In this document: positions 32,176 through 43,583 of the stretch, one piece after another
Layout: every line of letters begins with the position of its first letter
Position numbering within the stretch: the first letter of the stretch is position 1
Source: Humulus lupulus
Taxonomy: Eukaryota; Streptophyta; Magnoliopsida; Rosales; Cannabaceae
Length of the DNA stretch: 64,000 bases
Direction: 5' to 3'
Assembly (NCBI RefSeq): GCF_963169125.1
Contig: NC_084793.1
Location: 93,453,071-93,517,070 of the forward strand
The notes under the pieces: model-generated
Told to the model about the DNA's origin: nothing
Databases searched by the model: none
The model's input: only the letters and a program-made list of their open reading frames with translations
Translations under genes and position numbers: made by a program

Positions 32176-34262
32176 TGTTAGGAACTATTCCTAGTGCGCA
32201 ACGAAAATTGCGGTAAGTATTGTATTCAACAAAAATATTTCATATAAACAACTTTATATGAGGATCCTTTAATATGCAATATGTTAATCAACAAAATATG
32301 TATATGTAAAATAATACGAAATGATTTACCTCTTGTAGCCTGTCAAGAATCCTTGAATCTTTTTGTATATATTTCGATCTTCCTATCCTCACTTGAGTAC
32401 TCACACCAAGATCTTCCAAGACATTCTCTACACCTCAAGATGTGGGTGGGCACATAGAGAAGAAGAATCAAATTTGTGAATCAAAAGTATTCTCAACACA
32501 TGATACTCTTGATTATAAGCTAGAGAGAAATGTTTATTTTTTGTGAGAAAAAGATGATCAGTTTTACTGATGCTTTTTTTTAAAAAACTTCTTATTTACC
32601 TATTTTCTATTATATAGAATATATAGGCATTATTATCATCATAATAATAATCAAATAAAATTGATCGTCTTAATAATAATAAATAAATGATAATTAAAGA
32701 CAAAGTCTTACATTCAATTTTAAAACTATTTTCAAAATATTTTATTAATTAATTAAATTAAATAAAAAATCAATAACTGACCACTATCAGTAGTGTTACA
32801 CACATAGGGCAGTCCAGGAAGCCCTATGCGTGTAACACCTCCCTAAAATAAGGGAATTTGATTTTTCTTGCATTTTTATTTTAATTAATTAATAGTTAGA
32901 AATTCAAATAAGGTATCATATTTTTAAGGAAAAGATAACCACTTAAATTTCAAAATTTAAATTTCCACTATCATTTTATTATTAATTAAATAAATATAAT
33001 AATCGAAACCAATTTTGACTATCCATATTTATCCTTTCTCACTTAAATAAAATAATTGATAAAATCAACTTCTTTTATTTCTATACAATTTCGAAAATTG
33101 CATTAATGCAATAATAAATTATACAACTTTAATTATCACATAATTGCATATTTATCTTGAAGAATAAATATTCTCTCAAATAGCCTATTCACTGTTTGAC
33201 CCTTGTATCAACTCTTTACTTTGAATAGTATTGATCGAGCCGCCCCAGGGACCTATGGACCAATAATTTCACGCTCCAATAAATAAAAGATTATTAATTA
33301 AAACTCTTTGATTCAATAATCATAATTATTAATCTCATGATTACTCCACTATAAATATGAGACTACACTCTTGAGAATTAAAGATATACATTTACTGAGT
33401 ACTTTATTGTAACCATAAAGTGTCTGTTTACCCAAAAAAATGGCTGTTTATGACGTGGCAAGGATTTCTCACAAGTGGATGACACGTGGCAGAGTCGAAA
33501 TAAGGCGGTGCTGTTCAATTATCGACCAGCTATACATTGCTTCATCAAGCCTGACTATTAGATACGACCAGACTGGTCTTATGATTCGGTTTATTTCCTT
33601 AAAAGAATGCAATCTTGTAATAATTACGTTGATTATTTCATCTTTATTGCCTTGATACAAATATATTAAGGATAGTTAAGGCCCATTGGCCCATGTAACC
33701 CCCCTTGAGCCTATAAATATGCATGAAATAGCTCAAGGAGGGGACTTTGGATGTTTGAAGCTTTTTTCTGAATATTGAAAGAGAGAGCATGGAGTGCAAT
33801 TATCTATCGTCTTGTTGTAATTCTCCCAAGGTTTGTGAAACTCAAGAACCCTAGTTCTTTGATCACAACATTGGGATTCAATATTAATAATAGCACTAAG
33901 TGGACGTAGGTCATTACCGTTCATCGGGGCCGAACCACTATAAATCGTTTGTGTTTATTCTTTACCATTAGATTAAACTCTTAATTGTCATCTCATTTTC
34001 TGTCGTATTTTTGATTCCGTGTCGTTGGCCAAATCAAGGGTCAACAATGTCCATTGATATAATCATTACATACAAATTAATCCTCTATTGATGATTCATA
34101 ATTAAGTGGGAATAAAATTACCATTTTACCCTTTTAATTATATCTTGATTCCCAGTGTACCATTGACTTTACTAGTGAAGGTAATTCATAATTTGATTAT
34201 GAATTTGACGTCAATAATCTTTTCTATTCCAAAAGCCAACCCAATAGGGAACCATCATTCAA
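32176..34262 (-). repeat. 3' LTR of C4, 5'-truncated
   Basis: About 1.46 kb after removal of the nested solo LTR. The stretch 33205-34262 aligns in the same orientation with 61200-61590 of LTR R. On the minus strand it contains a 12/13 match to CTCATGTGTTGAG (32492-32503). The combined length of the non-overlapping C4 and R parts is about 2 kb, the same size as N1. Confidence 0.8.
33425..34046 (+). mobile_element. Solo LTR of the G3 gypsy family
   Basis: A 622-bp segment starting TGTTTACCC and ending GTCAACA, homologous along its length to the G3 3' LTR (51051-51649), with TATAAATA at 33712-33719 and the same 'aagtggacgtaggt' motif. The TSD is GTGTC (33420-33424) and ATGTC (34047-34051). The paralogous LTR R at about 61375-61400 reads straight across this point (AAGTGTACATTGATATAATC), an empty-site control. 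Confidence 0.92.
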
Positions 34263-35471
34263 TCCTTCATTTGGAATTGCTCAGCCAAAATTTCTTTACT
34301 TTTGATAATGGTTCTATGTCATTCCCAATGAGTAGAATATCATCAACGTAAAGAATGAGGAATACCACAATCTTATCTTTGATTTGTTTGTAAACACAAG
34401 GTTCATCAACGTTTTGTTCAAAACCAAACGTTTTGATTGTTTCATAAAATCTAAGATTCCAAGATCTCGAAGCTTGTTTGAGTCCATAAATAGACTTAAG
34501 AAGCTTGCAAACTTTTTGCTCCTGACCTTTAACTTCGAACCCTTCTGGTTGAGACATGTAAATGGTTTCGTCAAGATATCCATTCAGAAAAAGTTGTTTT
34601 AACGTCAATTTGCCAAATATCTTAATCAATGAAAGCAGCTATGGATAAGAGTATGCAGATAGATTTAAGCATGGCCACAGGTGAAAAAGTTTCTTCATAA
34701 TCAACTCCTTCTTTTGGTGTGTAGCCTTTTCCTACTAGCCTTGCTTTGAAAGTCTATACTTTCCCATTTGCTCCTCTCTTCTTCTTGAATATCCATTTGC
34801 AACCAATAGGTTTAACATTTTCAGGTGGATCTTCAAGAGTCCAGACAAAATTGGAATACATCGATTCCATTTCAAGGTCTATGGAATTTAGCCATTTTTC
34901 TTTGTCAGAATCTTCAATTGCATCTCTATATGTCAATGGATCATCTTTGTTTGTGTCAGACACAAGCATCTGAACTTCATGTTCATAGCGAACTAGTTGT
35001 TTACCAACCCTCCCACTACGACGAAGCTCTCCATTGTTCTGACTAGAACTAGCAATATCCTTTGGCCGTTTTTCATTTGCCACTACTGGTGATTGGTCTT
35101 GTTTATTTGAGATAATTTCCTCAAATACGACTTTACTTTGAGGTTTGCGGTTATATATATAGTCATGCTCTAGAAAAGTAGCATTTTTCGATACAAACGT
35201 TTTGTTATCTTTAGGACTATAAAATACACCACCTTTTGTTTCTTTGGAATATCCTACAAACATGCACTCTTCAATGCGTGATTCCAACTTCCCAGTCTTT
35301 CCTTTAAGCATGTGTGCAAAACAATCCCATATACAGAAATGGCGTAAACTAGGTTTAGTACCATTCCATAATTCCAATGGTGTTTTCTAAATAGACTTAG
35401 ATCGAACAACATTGAGTATGTATAGAGAAAACTTTATTGCATAACCCTAGAATGAAAAAGGCAATGATGAG
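34263..35471 (-). pseudogene. C4 pol: integrase C-terminus and reverse transcriptase
   Basis: The minus strand encodes the end of a Copia integrase (LELWNGTKPSLRHFCIWDCFAH, CMFVGYSKETKGG near 35250-35380), a linker, then RT (WIFKKKRGANG near 34760-34790; FLNGYLDETIYMSQPEGF; SIYGLKQ; YVDD in LILYVDDILLIGND near 34330-34360). A gap and frame change occur between 34629 and 34754. The coding ends at QFQMKD next to the LTR junction at 34261-34266. The upstream frame is broken by stops near 35400. Confidence 0.88.
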
Positions 35472-36030
35472 TGTTATCCCAAAAATTTGCACATATGATG
35501 TGGCATCACACTATGGACACATGGCATCCAACAGTCAGTACAAGTTGGTCGGAGTACACTAGTCACTGTTCGGTACGCCTACCAGGAGAGTAGCTGGTCG
35601 GTATGATGAACTGCCAAACTTGGTCGGTGAAAAGAAGTTACACTCTCTGTTAGAATTCTGCAAGAATCGCCTGACCACCCGCAGAGGATGCCTAACAGCC
35701 CCAAAGACTCGGTCATGCTTCTTAACAAATAAGACTGTAACTACCTGCGAGAATAATGAGATATTTCCACCATCAGTTACACCGTGCCCAACCCCTGGGC
35801 TAACATATCATTATAAATACAAACCCTCCACCACAATGGAGGGGGTTCATGAAATTGGCTTACTAAACAGCACCAGAAACTTACCGAGCAGCCTGGCTTG
35901 ATACTTAGGAGCAGTTCTGCCATTCTGTATTGTCTTTTACACCTAGAAATCTACCTGTATTAACTGGTTATCTTGTGTAAACCCTTAATATCAATACAAA
36001 TCTAAGAGGAAGTACGTCATTACCATTTCC
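35472..36030 (+). repeat. 5' LTR of G3a, 3' end uncertain
   Basis: It begins TGTTATCCCAAAAAT exactly like the 3' LTR, has TATAAATA at 35812-35819 and the 'ctaagaggaagtacgtcattacc' counterpart of the 3' LTR motif near 36000-36025. Beyond about 36030 it no longer matches the 3' LTR, whose last ~110 bp have no equivalent here, and gag-like sequence begins. I see no primer-binding site, so the LTR end and leader seem deleted. Confidence 0.75.
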
Positions 36031-36099
36031 ATTGATGAGCAATTTGAATGGACGACAAAGTGATTTGCTGCCCAGAAACCCATCTGGTGTCGGAGGGCA

Positions 36100-38369
36100 A
36101 ACTGTTGGGCCCAATGCACCAGGATGCGAAGCTGCTGCCTCTACTTGAATTACCCATGCAGGAACGTTAGGTGGAGTTGCTGGAAGGGCTACCGACTATC
36201 CAGGACAGTATCAACCCCATGTGGATATTGAAGGACTTGACCCCAAAATTGAGCAGATAAGGGAGGTCACGGGACAGATGCAAGATCAGCTTACCACCAT
36301 GAACTAGGGGCGAGTTACTGGTCAGGAGGCCCTTAATGAGGCTTTCGAAAAACAAAGGAGAGATTTCCAGGAATGGATGGATCGACATGCCTGAGAGGTG
36401 CAGGCCCGTCAGGAAGACATGGAGCGTCGAACTAGGGAGGCTGCTGAATCCATCTGCAATTATATGCAGCAGTAGCAAACCCAAGGTATGAGAACTGCAG
36501 CTGGAACTACTGCCCACAACCATCAACGTCCTCCCATTTTTGGTTTCGGTGAGGGTATCATGCATTGGCTAGAGGCTCAACCTCAGAATGGGAAATAGGG
36601 ACCGACCAGGAGTCACAGATCTTGTTGGGGCGCCCAAGCTAACAATAATAGGCAACCCTTACCGCCTGATGAACAGGTCCTTCCAAGGCGCAGCATGGGA
36701 CAGGACCAAGCAGGAAACTTTCAGTCGAGATCTCAAGGCGATGGCCATGACAGAAATCCTAGTGCTGCAGGATGGGATGGCATCCCTCGAGCACCAGCGC
36801 TGAATAGGAGTGGTCAACCCCAAAATCACCAGTAGCAGCTTGGTCAATATAGACAGTACCAAGAATACCGACCAAGATCTAGAAGGAAGGAACCAGAGGC
36901 TAGTAGTGCATACAAGCCCCACTATGCTAATGGGTATGATCATGATGAGGCAGCGAGCCAAGTTCGCCAGCAGAATAACCAAGGTTAGAGAGGTAACCAG
37001 CTCAAAGGAACGTTTGTTCCATAAGGGCAGGATATTCCGAACAACCGACCACCCCGAGGTGGAGAGTTTCAGGGAGTACCTCCAGTACTAGGTCGAGTAG
37101 ATAGCCAGAATGTTGGAGGCAGGCCTCGGCCAAACTCTGTTTTCAACCAAATGGATCCCATGGGAGGTGAAGACCTTCGAGATGCTCTTAATCATAGTAG
37201 GGAAAATCAGGATTCAAACAACATAGCTCCGCTTGAGCCTGTTCGAGACCCAAAAATGGATGAGATCCGCAATTCAGCATAGCCCCAGGTAGCTGCAGAT
37301 CCTAACATCCAAGCCCAGCTGGATCTATTAACCCGACTGGTAAGGGACTTGATAGCCCCCAAGTTAATAGATATTGAAATGGAGAGGCAGAGAGGTTCCC
37401 CACTTTCAAAACATATTAATCAGATGCCTATACCTGTCGAATTCAAGATGTCGACATGGAATATGTACACTGGGCGGGAAGACCCAGTATCATGCATTCA
37501 CAACTTCAAACTACAAACTGATCTCCAGGGGGTTCCGGATGATGCCAAGTCTAGGATCTTCCCGGCCACCCTGTCAGAAATTGCCCAACAGTGGTTCTTC
37601 AAGCTATAACCAAGGTCAATTAAGTCATAGAATGGATTTGTACGCATATTCTATTTCCAATTTTATTCGGAAATGTCCCTTCCGGTCGAGCTGAATGACC
37701 TGGTGGACATAAAACAAAGAGATAATGAACCTTTAAAGGACTACATTCAACGTTTTATGCAGGAGGCCACTAGAGTGAAATCCCTCAGTGATGATGGTAA
37801 GTTGATAGCCATCAATTCAGGAGTCAAAGTAAAAAGTCTGTTCTGGAGCGGTTTGAAAAGGAAGTCTGCTTGTACCACCTAGGAGTTCCTTTGATCGGGC
37901 AGAGGAATTCATCAAGCTTGAGGAAGCTGAATGGAAGGTGGATAATCCAACTCAGACAACTACCGAGCAGGGGAAAACAGATGCTGGGAATACCACTAAC
38001 CCTACAAAGGGAGGTAAGAATGGGGCTAAGAATGGCAAACACGGTAGTGGGGCTGGAAGTAGCGGTAACCAGAATGGTAATAAGAAGCCTAAGATCGCTG
38101 AGCAACCCAAACCACAAGAATATGTTCCTAAGTTTACTACTTACTCCATCCCATTGGAGCCCCGGGTAGATGTTTTCAATGCTACCCAGGCGGTCGTATC
38201 GTACAGAAGACCTCCACCAATGAGGAAGGATGTTAACAGATGGGATATGACCAAGTTCTCCCGGTTTCACAATGACTATGGTCATGAAACCAATGCATGT
38301 AACCACCTGAAGGAGGAGATAGAATTCCTCATTTGGCAGAATAATGCCCATCTGAAGAGGTATCTATGA
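36100..38369 (+). pseudogene. G3a gag, decayed
   Basis: The N-terminal part is charged and helical (LDPKIEQIREVTGQMQDQL, then FQEWMDRHA near 36370), followed by a Gln/Arg/Gly-rich linker. The capsid-like part begins near 37410 (MPIPVEFKMSTWNMYTGREDPVSCIHNF; RIFPATLSEIAQQWFF) and continues in other frames (LKDYIQRFMQEATRVK near 37735). The nucleocapsid part reads FHNDYGHETNAC near 38262-38300; the first Cys of the C-x2-H-x4-H-x4-C finger seen in G3b is replaced here (KFSRFH). There are many stops and frame changes. Confidence 0.85.
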
Positions 38370-38639
38370 CCGACTGCCGACCAGCATCCTCAACAACCTC
38401 CCCAACAACAACATCAACACTATCAAAGCAATCAACCTCTCCCACCTCCACCAGTTGCTGGTCAGCTAGATATGATTTGTGGCAGACCACATTTGGCCGG
38501 TAGGAAGAATGCTCGCTCCCTTAGGCATGGGTAGGAAGAAGATGTACTGGCTGTCCAGAAGCGTACTCCCAAACAACCTCGCTACGAGTGTAAGCCCATC
38601 ACATTCAACGAGGAAGACACAAGTCACGCACATCATCCG

Positions 38640-41425
38640 CATAATGACCATTTGGTGGTAGAAGTACAGATCGCCAACATGATCATGGCCCGAACGATGA
38701 TTGACCATGGGTTGCCTGCCAACATCCTGTTCAAGAATACCCTGGAGAGGATGAATTTAAGCATTAGAGATCTGGAACCATGCGAGAAAATGTTATATGG
38801 GCTTACAGGGAATGGCATGGCCCCAGCAAGAAGCATAAGGCTGCCATTGACAGTAGGGACGACACCTAAAAGCAACACTGTAATGGCTTTGTTCGTTGTA
38901 ATCGACATCCCTTCTCCTTACAATGCCATGATAGGCCAACCAACTCTGTATGACCTCCGAGCAGTCACTTCGGTCTTCCATTTGCTCATAAAATTCCCAA
39001 CCCAGGCATGTATAGGATGTCTCAAGGGGAACCAACTAGTGGCCAGAGAATGTTATAATTCATCAATAAAAAAGGCAGGGAAGGCAGTCTGTACTGCACA
39101 GCATGTATGGCCCACTCACATGAAATATGATGCAGCCCAAAATGGGGGGGGGGGGGGGGGGATATAGACCCTCGTTTTGGGGATATTGATACAGGGGTAG
39201 GTCCAGTCGAAGAATTAGAAGAGGTCCCGCTTGACCCAAGGCTCCCGACCAGGGTTGTCAAGGTAGGGAAAGGGCTGTTTGGGAACATAAGATTCGCCTT
39301 CATCCAGTTCCTATGGGACAACCAAGATGTATTCGCCTGGTCACATGATTGTATGGTAGAGATCTGCCCAACTGTTATAAGCCACACCCACAACATCGAT
39401 ACCGAACACTTCAAGCCGTATATCAGAAAATGAGGTTACTAGATCCAACGAGGGCAAAGGCATTGAAAGAGGAGGTCGAGAAGTTTTGAAATAACAATTT
39501 TATTAGGGAAGCCTTCTACCCAGTATGGGTGTCCAATCCCATATTGGTACTGAAGCCAAATAACAAGTGGTGGGTATGCATATATTTCACAGATTTAAAT
39601 AAAGCATGCCTAAAGGACTGCTTCCCACTTCCGAGAATTGACCAGCTGGCAGACGCTACAACCGGCCACGAAATCTTAACCTTTATGGGTGCCTAGTCGG
39701 GGTACAATAAGATAAGCATGCATCCACCTAACCAGGAGCACACCAGCTTCCACATGGATGTGGGGCTATACTACTATAGAGTTATGCCATTTGGCCTAAA
39801 AAATGCTAGAGCCACGTATCAACGGCTGGTAAACCGTATGTTCAAAGATCAGATAGGAAATAACATGGAGGTTTACGTGGATGATATGCTGGTCAAATCT
39901 AAAAAGGTTGGGGGGCACATTGAGGACTTGGAGGAATGCTTCAACATCTTGAGGCAGTATAGATTGAAATTGAACCCCCTAAAATGCTCCTTTGGTGTGG
40001 GGTCGGGAAATTTTTTGGGGTTTATAGTGAACTCCAGGGGAATTTAAGCAAACCCTGAGAAGATAAAGGCACTACTGGACATGCCCTCACCAACCAAGAT
40101 CAAGGACATGCGGAGCCTAACATGACGCATAACAACACTAAGCAGATTCGTGTCCAAATCTACTAATAAATGTATTTCGTTTTTCAATATCTTAGAGGTA
40201 CAAAGAAATTTGAATGGACCGAGGAGTGCGAACAAGTCTTCCAAGGTCTAAAGCAGCAGTTGGCACAACTCCCGGTCCTTTCAAAACCTTTGGAAGGCGA
40301 ATAACTGTTCATATACCTAGCAATAACTCAACACACTGTCAGTGCAGTCCTGGTCAGAGAAGAAAACAAGATTCAACATCCAGTTTACTATGTCAGTAAA
40401 AGGTTGATCAAGGCCGAGAGCAAGTATCCTCTAATTGAAAAATTGACTTACTGCCTGCTCTTGTCTTCTACAAAACTGCACTCGTACTTCTAAGCTCATC
40501 CCATAAAGGTTCTTATCGACCAACCATTGCGCCAAGTCTTGGAAAAGTTGCTGGTCGGTTACTCAAATGGTCTATAGAGCTCGGACAGTATGAAATCTAC
40601 CAGCCCCAAACAACAATTAAAGGGCAGGCTCTTGCAAATTTTGTAGTTGAATGTACTGGTATACCAGAAACAGATGAGGAGATGGCCGAGCAGCCAATAG
40701 AGTCTAGACCATCACCTAGTATAAATACTGAGCAGAATACCGAGCACCAGAATCCAACACTATTCATTTCGAAGAAGAACCTCAAGTCTGGAAGCTACAC
40801 GTCGATGGCTTATCTACCGACGAGCTGTCTAGGACCGGTCTTTCACTAATCACACCTGAAGGGAAACACATCCATTGTGCACTCAATTTTGCATTTAACA
40901 CATCTTATAACGAAGCACAGTACAAAGCATTAATCGCGGGCCTAAAGTTAGCAAAAGAAGTAAAGGCTAAATTCTTGGACATATACAGTGATTCACAGCT
41001 TGTTTTCAATTAGTTCCTTAGTGAGTACACTGCTTGGGGAGAAAAAATGATGGCCTATCTTGGTAAGATCAAAGACCTGCTCGCTCAGCTAAAAAAATAC
41101 ACCATCCAACATATACCAAGAGAACAGAATACCACATCAGATGCACTGGCTAGACTGGCCAGCAGTGTTGTGGTAGACAAAGCCAACCTGGTTCGTATTG
41201 AGTACCTGGCCAAACCTAGTATCAACCTGCTAGAACCAATCCTTCTGATAGAAAACACTCCATCCTGGAAGACCCCAATTGCAGCTTATCTAGAACATGG
41301 AGTCCTGCCCAACAGTCGCAATGAATCCAGGAGACTGATGAGGAAAGCTACTCGATACCTATTCCTGGACGGGGTTATGTAAAGAAGGGGGTTTTCCATG
41401 CCATTGGTCAGGTGTGTCAACCAAA
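38640..41425 (+). pseudogene. G3a protease-RT-RNase H, decayed
   Basis: The protease (38652-39167) carries D-H-G at 38703-38711 in place of D-T-G. An 18-base G run (39144-39161) follows. RT is in pieces: FITDLNKAC-like sequence near 39590, then HPPNQEHTSFHMDVGLYYYRVMPFGLKN and YVDD in EVYVDDMLVKSK near 39870-39900. RNase H reads WKLHVDG near 40785, LDIYSDSQLVFN near 40975-41010 and IPREQNTTSDALARLA near 41115-41160. The frame ends in RRGFSMPLVRCVNQ, the beginning of integrase, at the junction with G3b gag. Confidence 0.87.
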
Positions 41426-43583
41426 CAAAATCAGGACGGCTGCTAGAGGAGGTGAGGCCAATTCCGGCAGAGGAAATGTCGGTCGGAGGAATGACGAAAG
41501 AGGTGGAAACAGGAATCAGCCACCTCAGGATGACCAACCCGGTAGACGGGACGTTGGGGGGCAATCCAGGCAGAATAACGTCTTCAACCGGCTCGGAGCT
41601 AGCGAGCAGCGGAGAAGAGACGAGGACTTGAGAGATGTGCTCAACGATTGCCGCGAGCGGCATGGCGAGAACATCCCCCCAGCAACAGAGGCCACATCGA
41701 TTCCTATCGCTGTGCAAGCCCAGATAGATGCCCTCATCCAGGCAGTGCAACAGCTGGTCGGGGGAAGAACATCTCATATCGACCACGACAGGAGGAAAGG
41801 CACTCCTTTCGTCCAGAGGATAGCTATGGCAGAGACTCCTAGCAAGTTTAAAATTCCTACGCTTCCGAACTTTGATGGGTACGGTGACCCGGTATCTCAC
41901 GTCAATAAGTTTGAGATACAAATGGACATTCAGAAGGTGTCCGAAGATGCTCGGTGCAGGATCTTTCCTACAACACTTTCTGATGCCGCACAGGAGTGGT
42001 TTTTTAAGTTCCCTCCTGCGAGCATAGTTTCTTGGGAGATGTTTGTAAGGGAGTTTTACGGACAGTTCTATGCAGGTCGTGTGCATCCGACCGAGGCAAA
42101 CCAGCTGGTTGAAATTCGCCAGCAGGATGGAGAATCGCTGAAGGACTACATCCAGCGCTTTATGCGAGCAGCAGCTGGAGCAAAAACAGTGGGGGACGAA
42201 GGCAAAATGATGGCCATAACCGCAGGGGTTAGGCGTCGCTCCCCCCTCTGGAAGAGCCTCCGCAAAGATGGGGTTAGAACTACCCAGGAATTCTTGGACT
42301 AGGCTGATCGTTACATCAAGCTCGAAGATGCCATTGCCGATGATGGAAAGCCTTCAGGCAAGGATAAGAAAGCAGCCGAGCCCGCCAAAGCCGCCAACGG
42401 GTCTAAATCTAACGGCAACGGAAAAGGCAACGGGAACGGCAACGACAATGGCAAGAATGGTGGAAAACGACCACACAATGAGCCTTCCACCTCCGACAAT
42501 AAACGAGCCAAGGGTAACCGTTATGAACCTCGGTTCACTAACTACACTGCCCTTGTTGAGTGTCGGGGAGAGGTTTATCAGGCCACGAGTTCTAGTGTGC
42601 CCTATAAGAAGCCTGCCCCCATTTGAAAGGATATTTCGAAAAGAGACACTACCAAGTTCTGTCGTTATCATAACGACTACGGACATGACACCAACGAATG
42701 CAACCAGCTGAAGGATGAAATCGAGTTCCTTATTAGACAAGGACACTTGAGAAGATACGTACGGGCCTCGGGAAATTCCCAATGAGAAGCTCCAGGTGGC
42801 AACAAGCAGGCGCCCACGTGTCAACGCTCGCCTCCTTTGCAGCCTGCCCCCGTGACTGGGACACTGTTAACCATTTGTGGAGGCCCGCACCTCGCGGGAA
42901 ACAGTGGAAAGGCCAGGGAACGATACGCTCGGACTCTGCACCATGACCAGGACATCGAGATGAAGACTGTGGAGGACCGTGCGCCAAAAAAGGCTCGGTC
43001 AGAAGAGGGCGAAATAACCTTCTCTGATAGCGATGCCCAACATGTCCGGTTCCCACATTCCGATCCGCTGGTCGTGGATATCCAAATGGCCAACATGATG
43101 GTGAAGAGAGTGTTGGTCGATACAGGAAGTTCGGTGAATATCATGTATAAATCTTCGTTGGAACGCATGAAATTGTCCATTAAGGACCTGGAGCCCTGCA
43201 ACCAAATAATATACGGCTTCTCTGGTGAAGGACTCGCCCCCGCCGGATCAATCAGACTGCCAGTGATGACAGGTATAGCGCCTGCTACCAGAACATTACT
43301 CGCTACTTTTATAGTAGTCGATTGTCCTTTGGCGTACAATGCCATCATTGGGAGGCCCATACTGGTTGATCTACGGGCCGTCACCTCCATGTGGCACTTG
43401 GCCATGAAATTCCCGACAAACGCAGGGGTAGGATGCATGTTGGGAAACCAGAGGGAGGCCAGAGAGTGCTATAACGCCTCAGTGACGAAGGTGAAAAAGG
43501 GAACATCAAAGAGCACTACCTCAAAAAGGTTGCATATGGAAATTGATGCGCAAGCCCAATCCGGTGATGAAGTCACCAAATAG
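41426..43583 (+). pseudogene. G3b gag-protease
   Basis: One reading frame broken by in-frame stops at 42300-42302 (TAG), 42624-42626 (TGA) and 42783-42785 (TGA), and closing at TAG 43581-43583. An RGG-rich start leads to the capsid-like part (FKIPTLPNFDGYGDPVSHVNKF; RIFPTTLSDAAQEWFFKFP; LVEIRQQDGESLKDYIQRF). A Gly/Asn/Lys-rich basic stretch follows, and a finger of the form C-x2-H-x4-H-x4-C (CRYHNDYGHDTNEC, near 42660-42703). The retropepsin active site is D-T-G-S-S (DTG at 43119-43127). The N-terminal coiled part of gag seen in G3a is missing. The stops look like C-to-T or G-to-A changes of sense codons. Confidence 0.9.

Larger units (their letters stand above)
32176..35471 (-). mobile_element. 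Copia element C4, fragment (pol plus 3' LTR)
   Basis: Minus-strand pol (35471 to 34263) is followed directly by the 3' part of an LTR that ends at 32176 with TGTTAGG. RNase H and the first part of the LTR are deleted at 34261-34266. A G3-family solo LTR (33425-34046) is inserted in the LTR. The upstream side is cut at 35471 by the 5' LTR of G3a. The candidate TSD is ATGGA at 32171-32175; its partner is lost. Confidence 0.85.

Noticed and set aside
36167..36565. 132-codon minus-strand frame
   Set aside because: It is a shadow of the plus-strand G3a gag, whose helical gag-like reading is continuous with the rest of the element.
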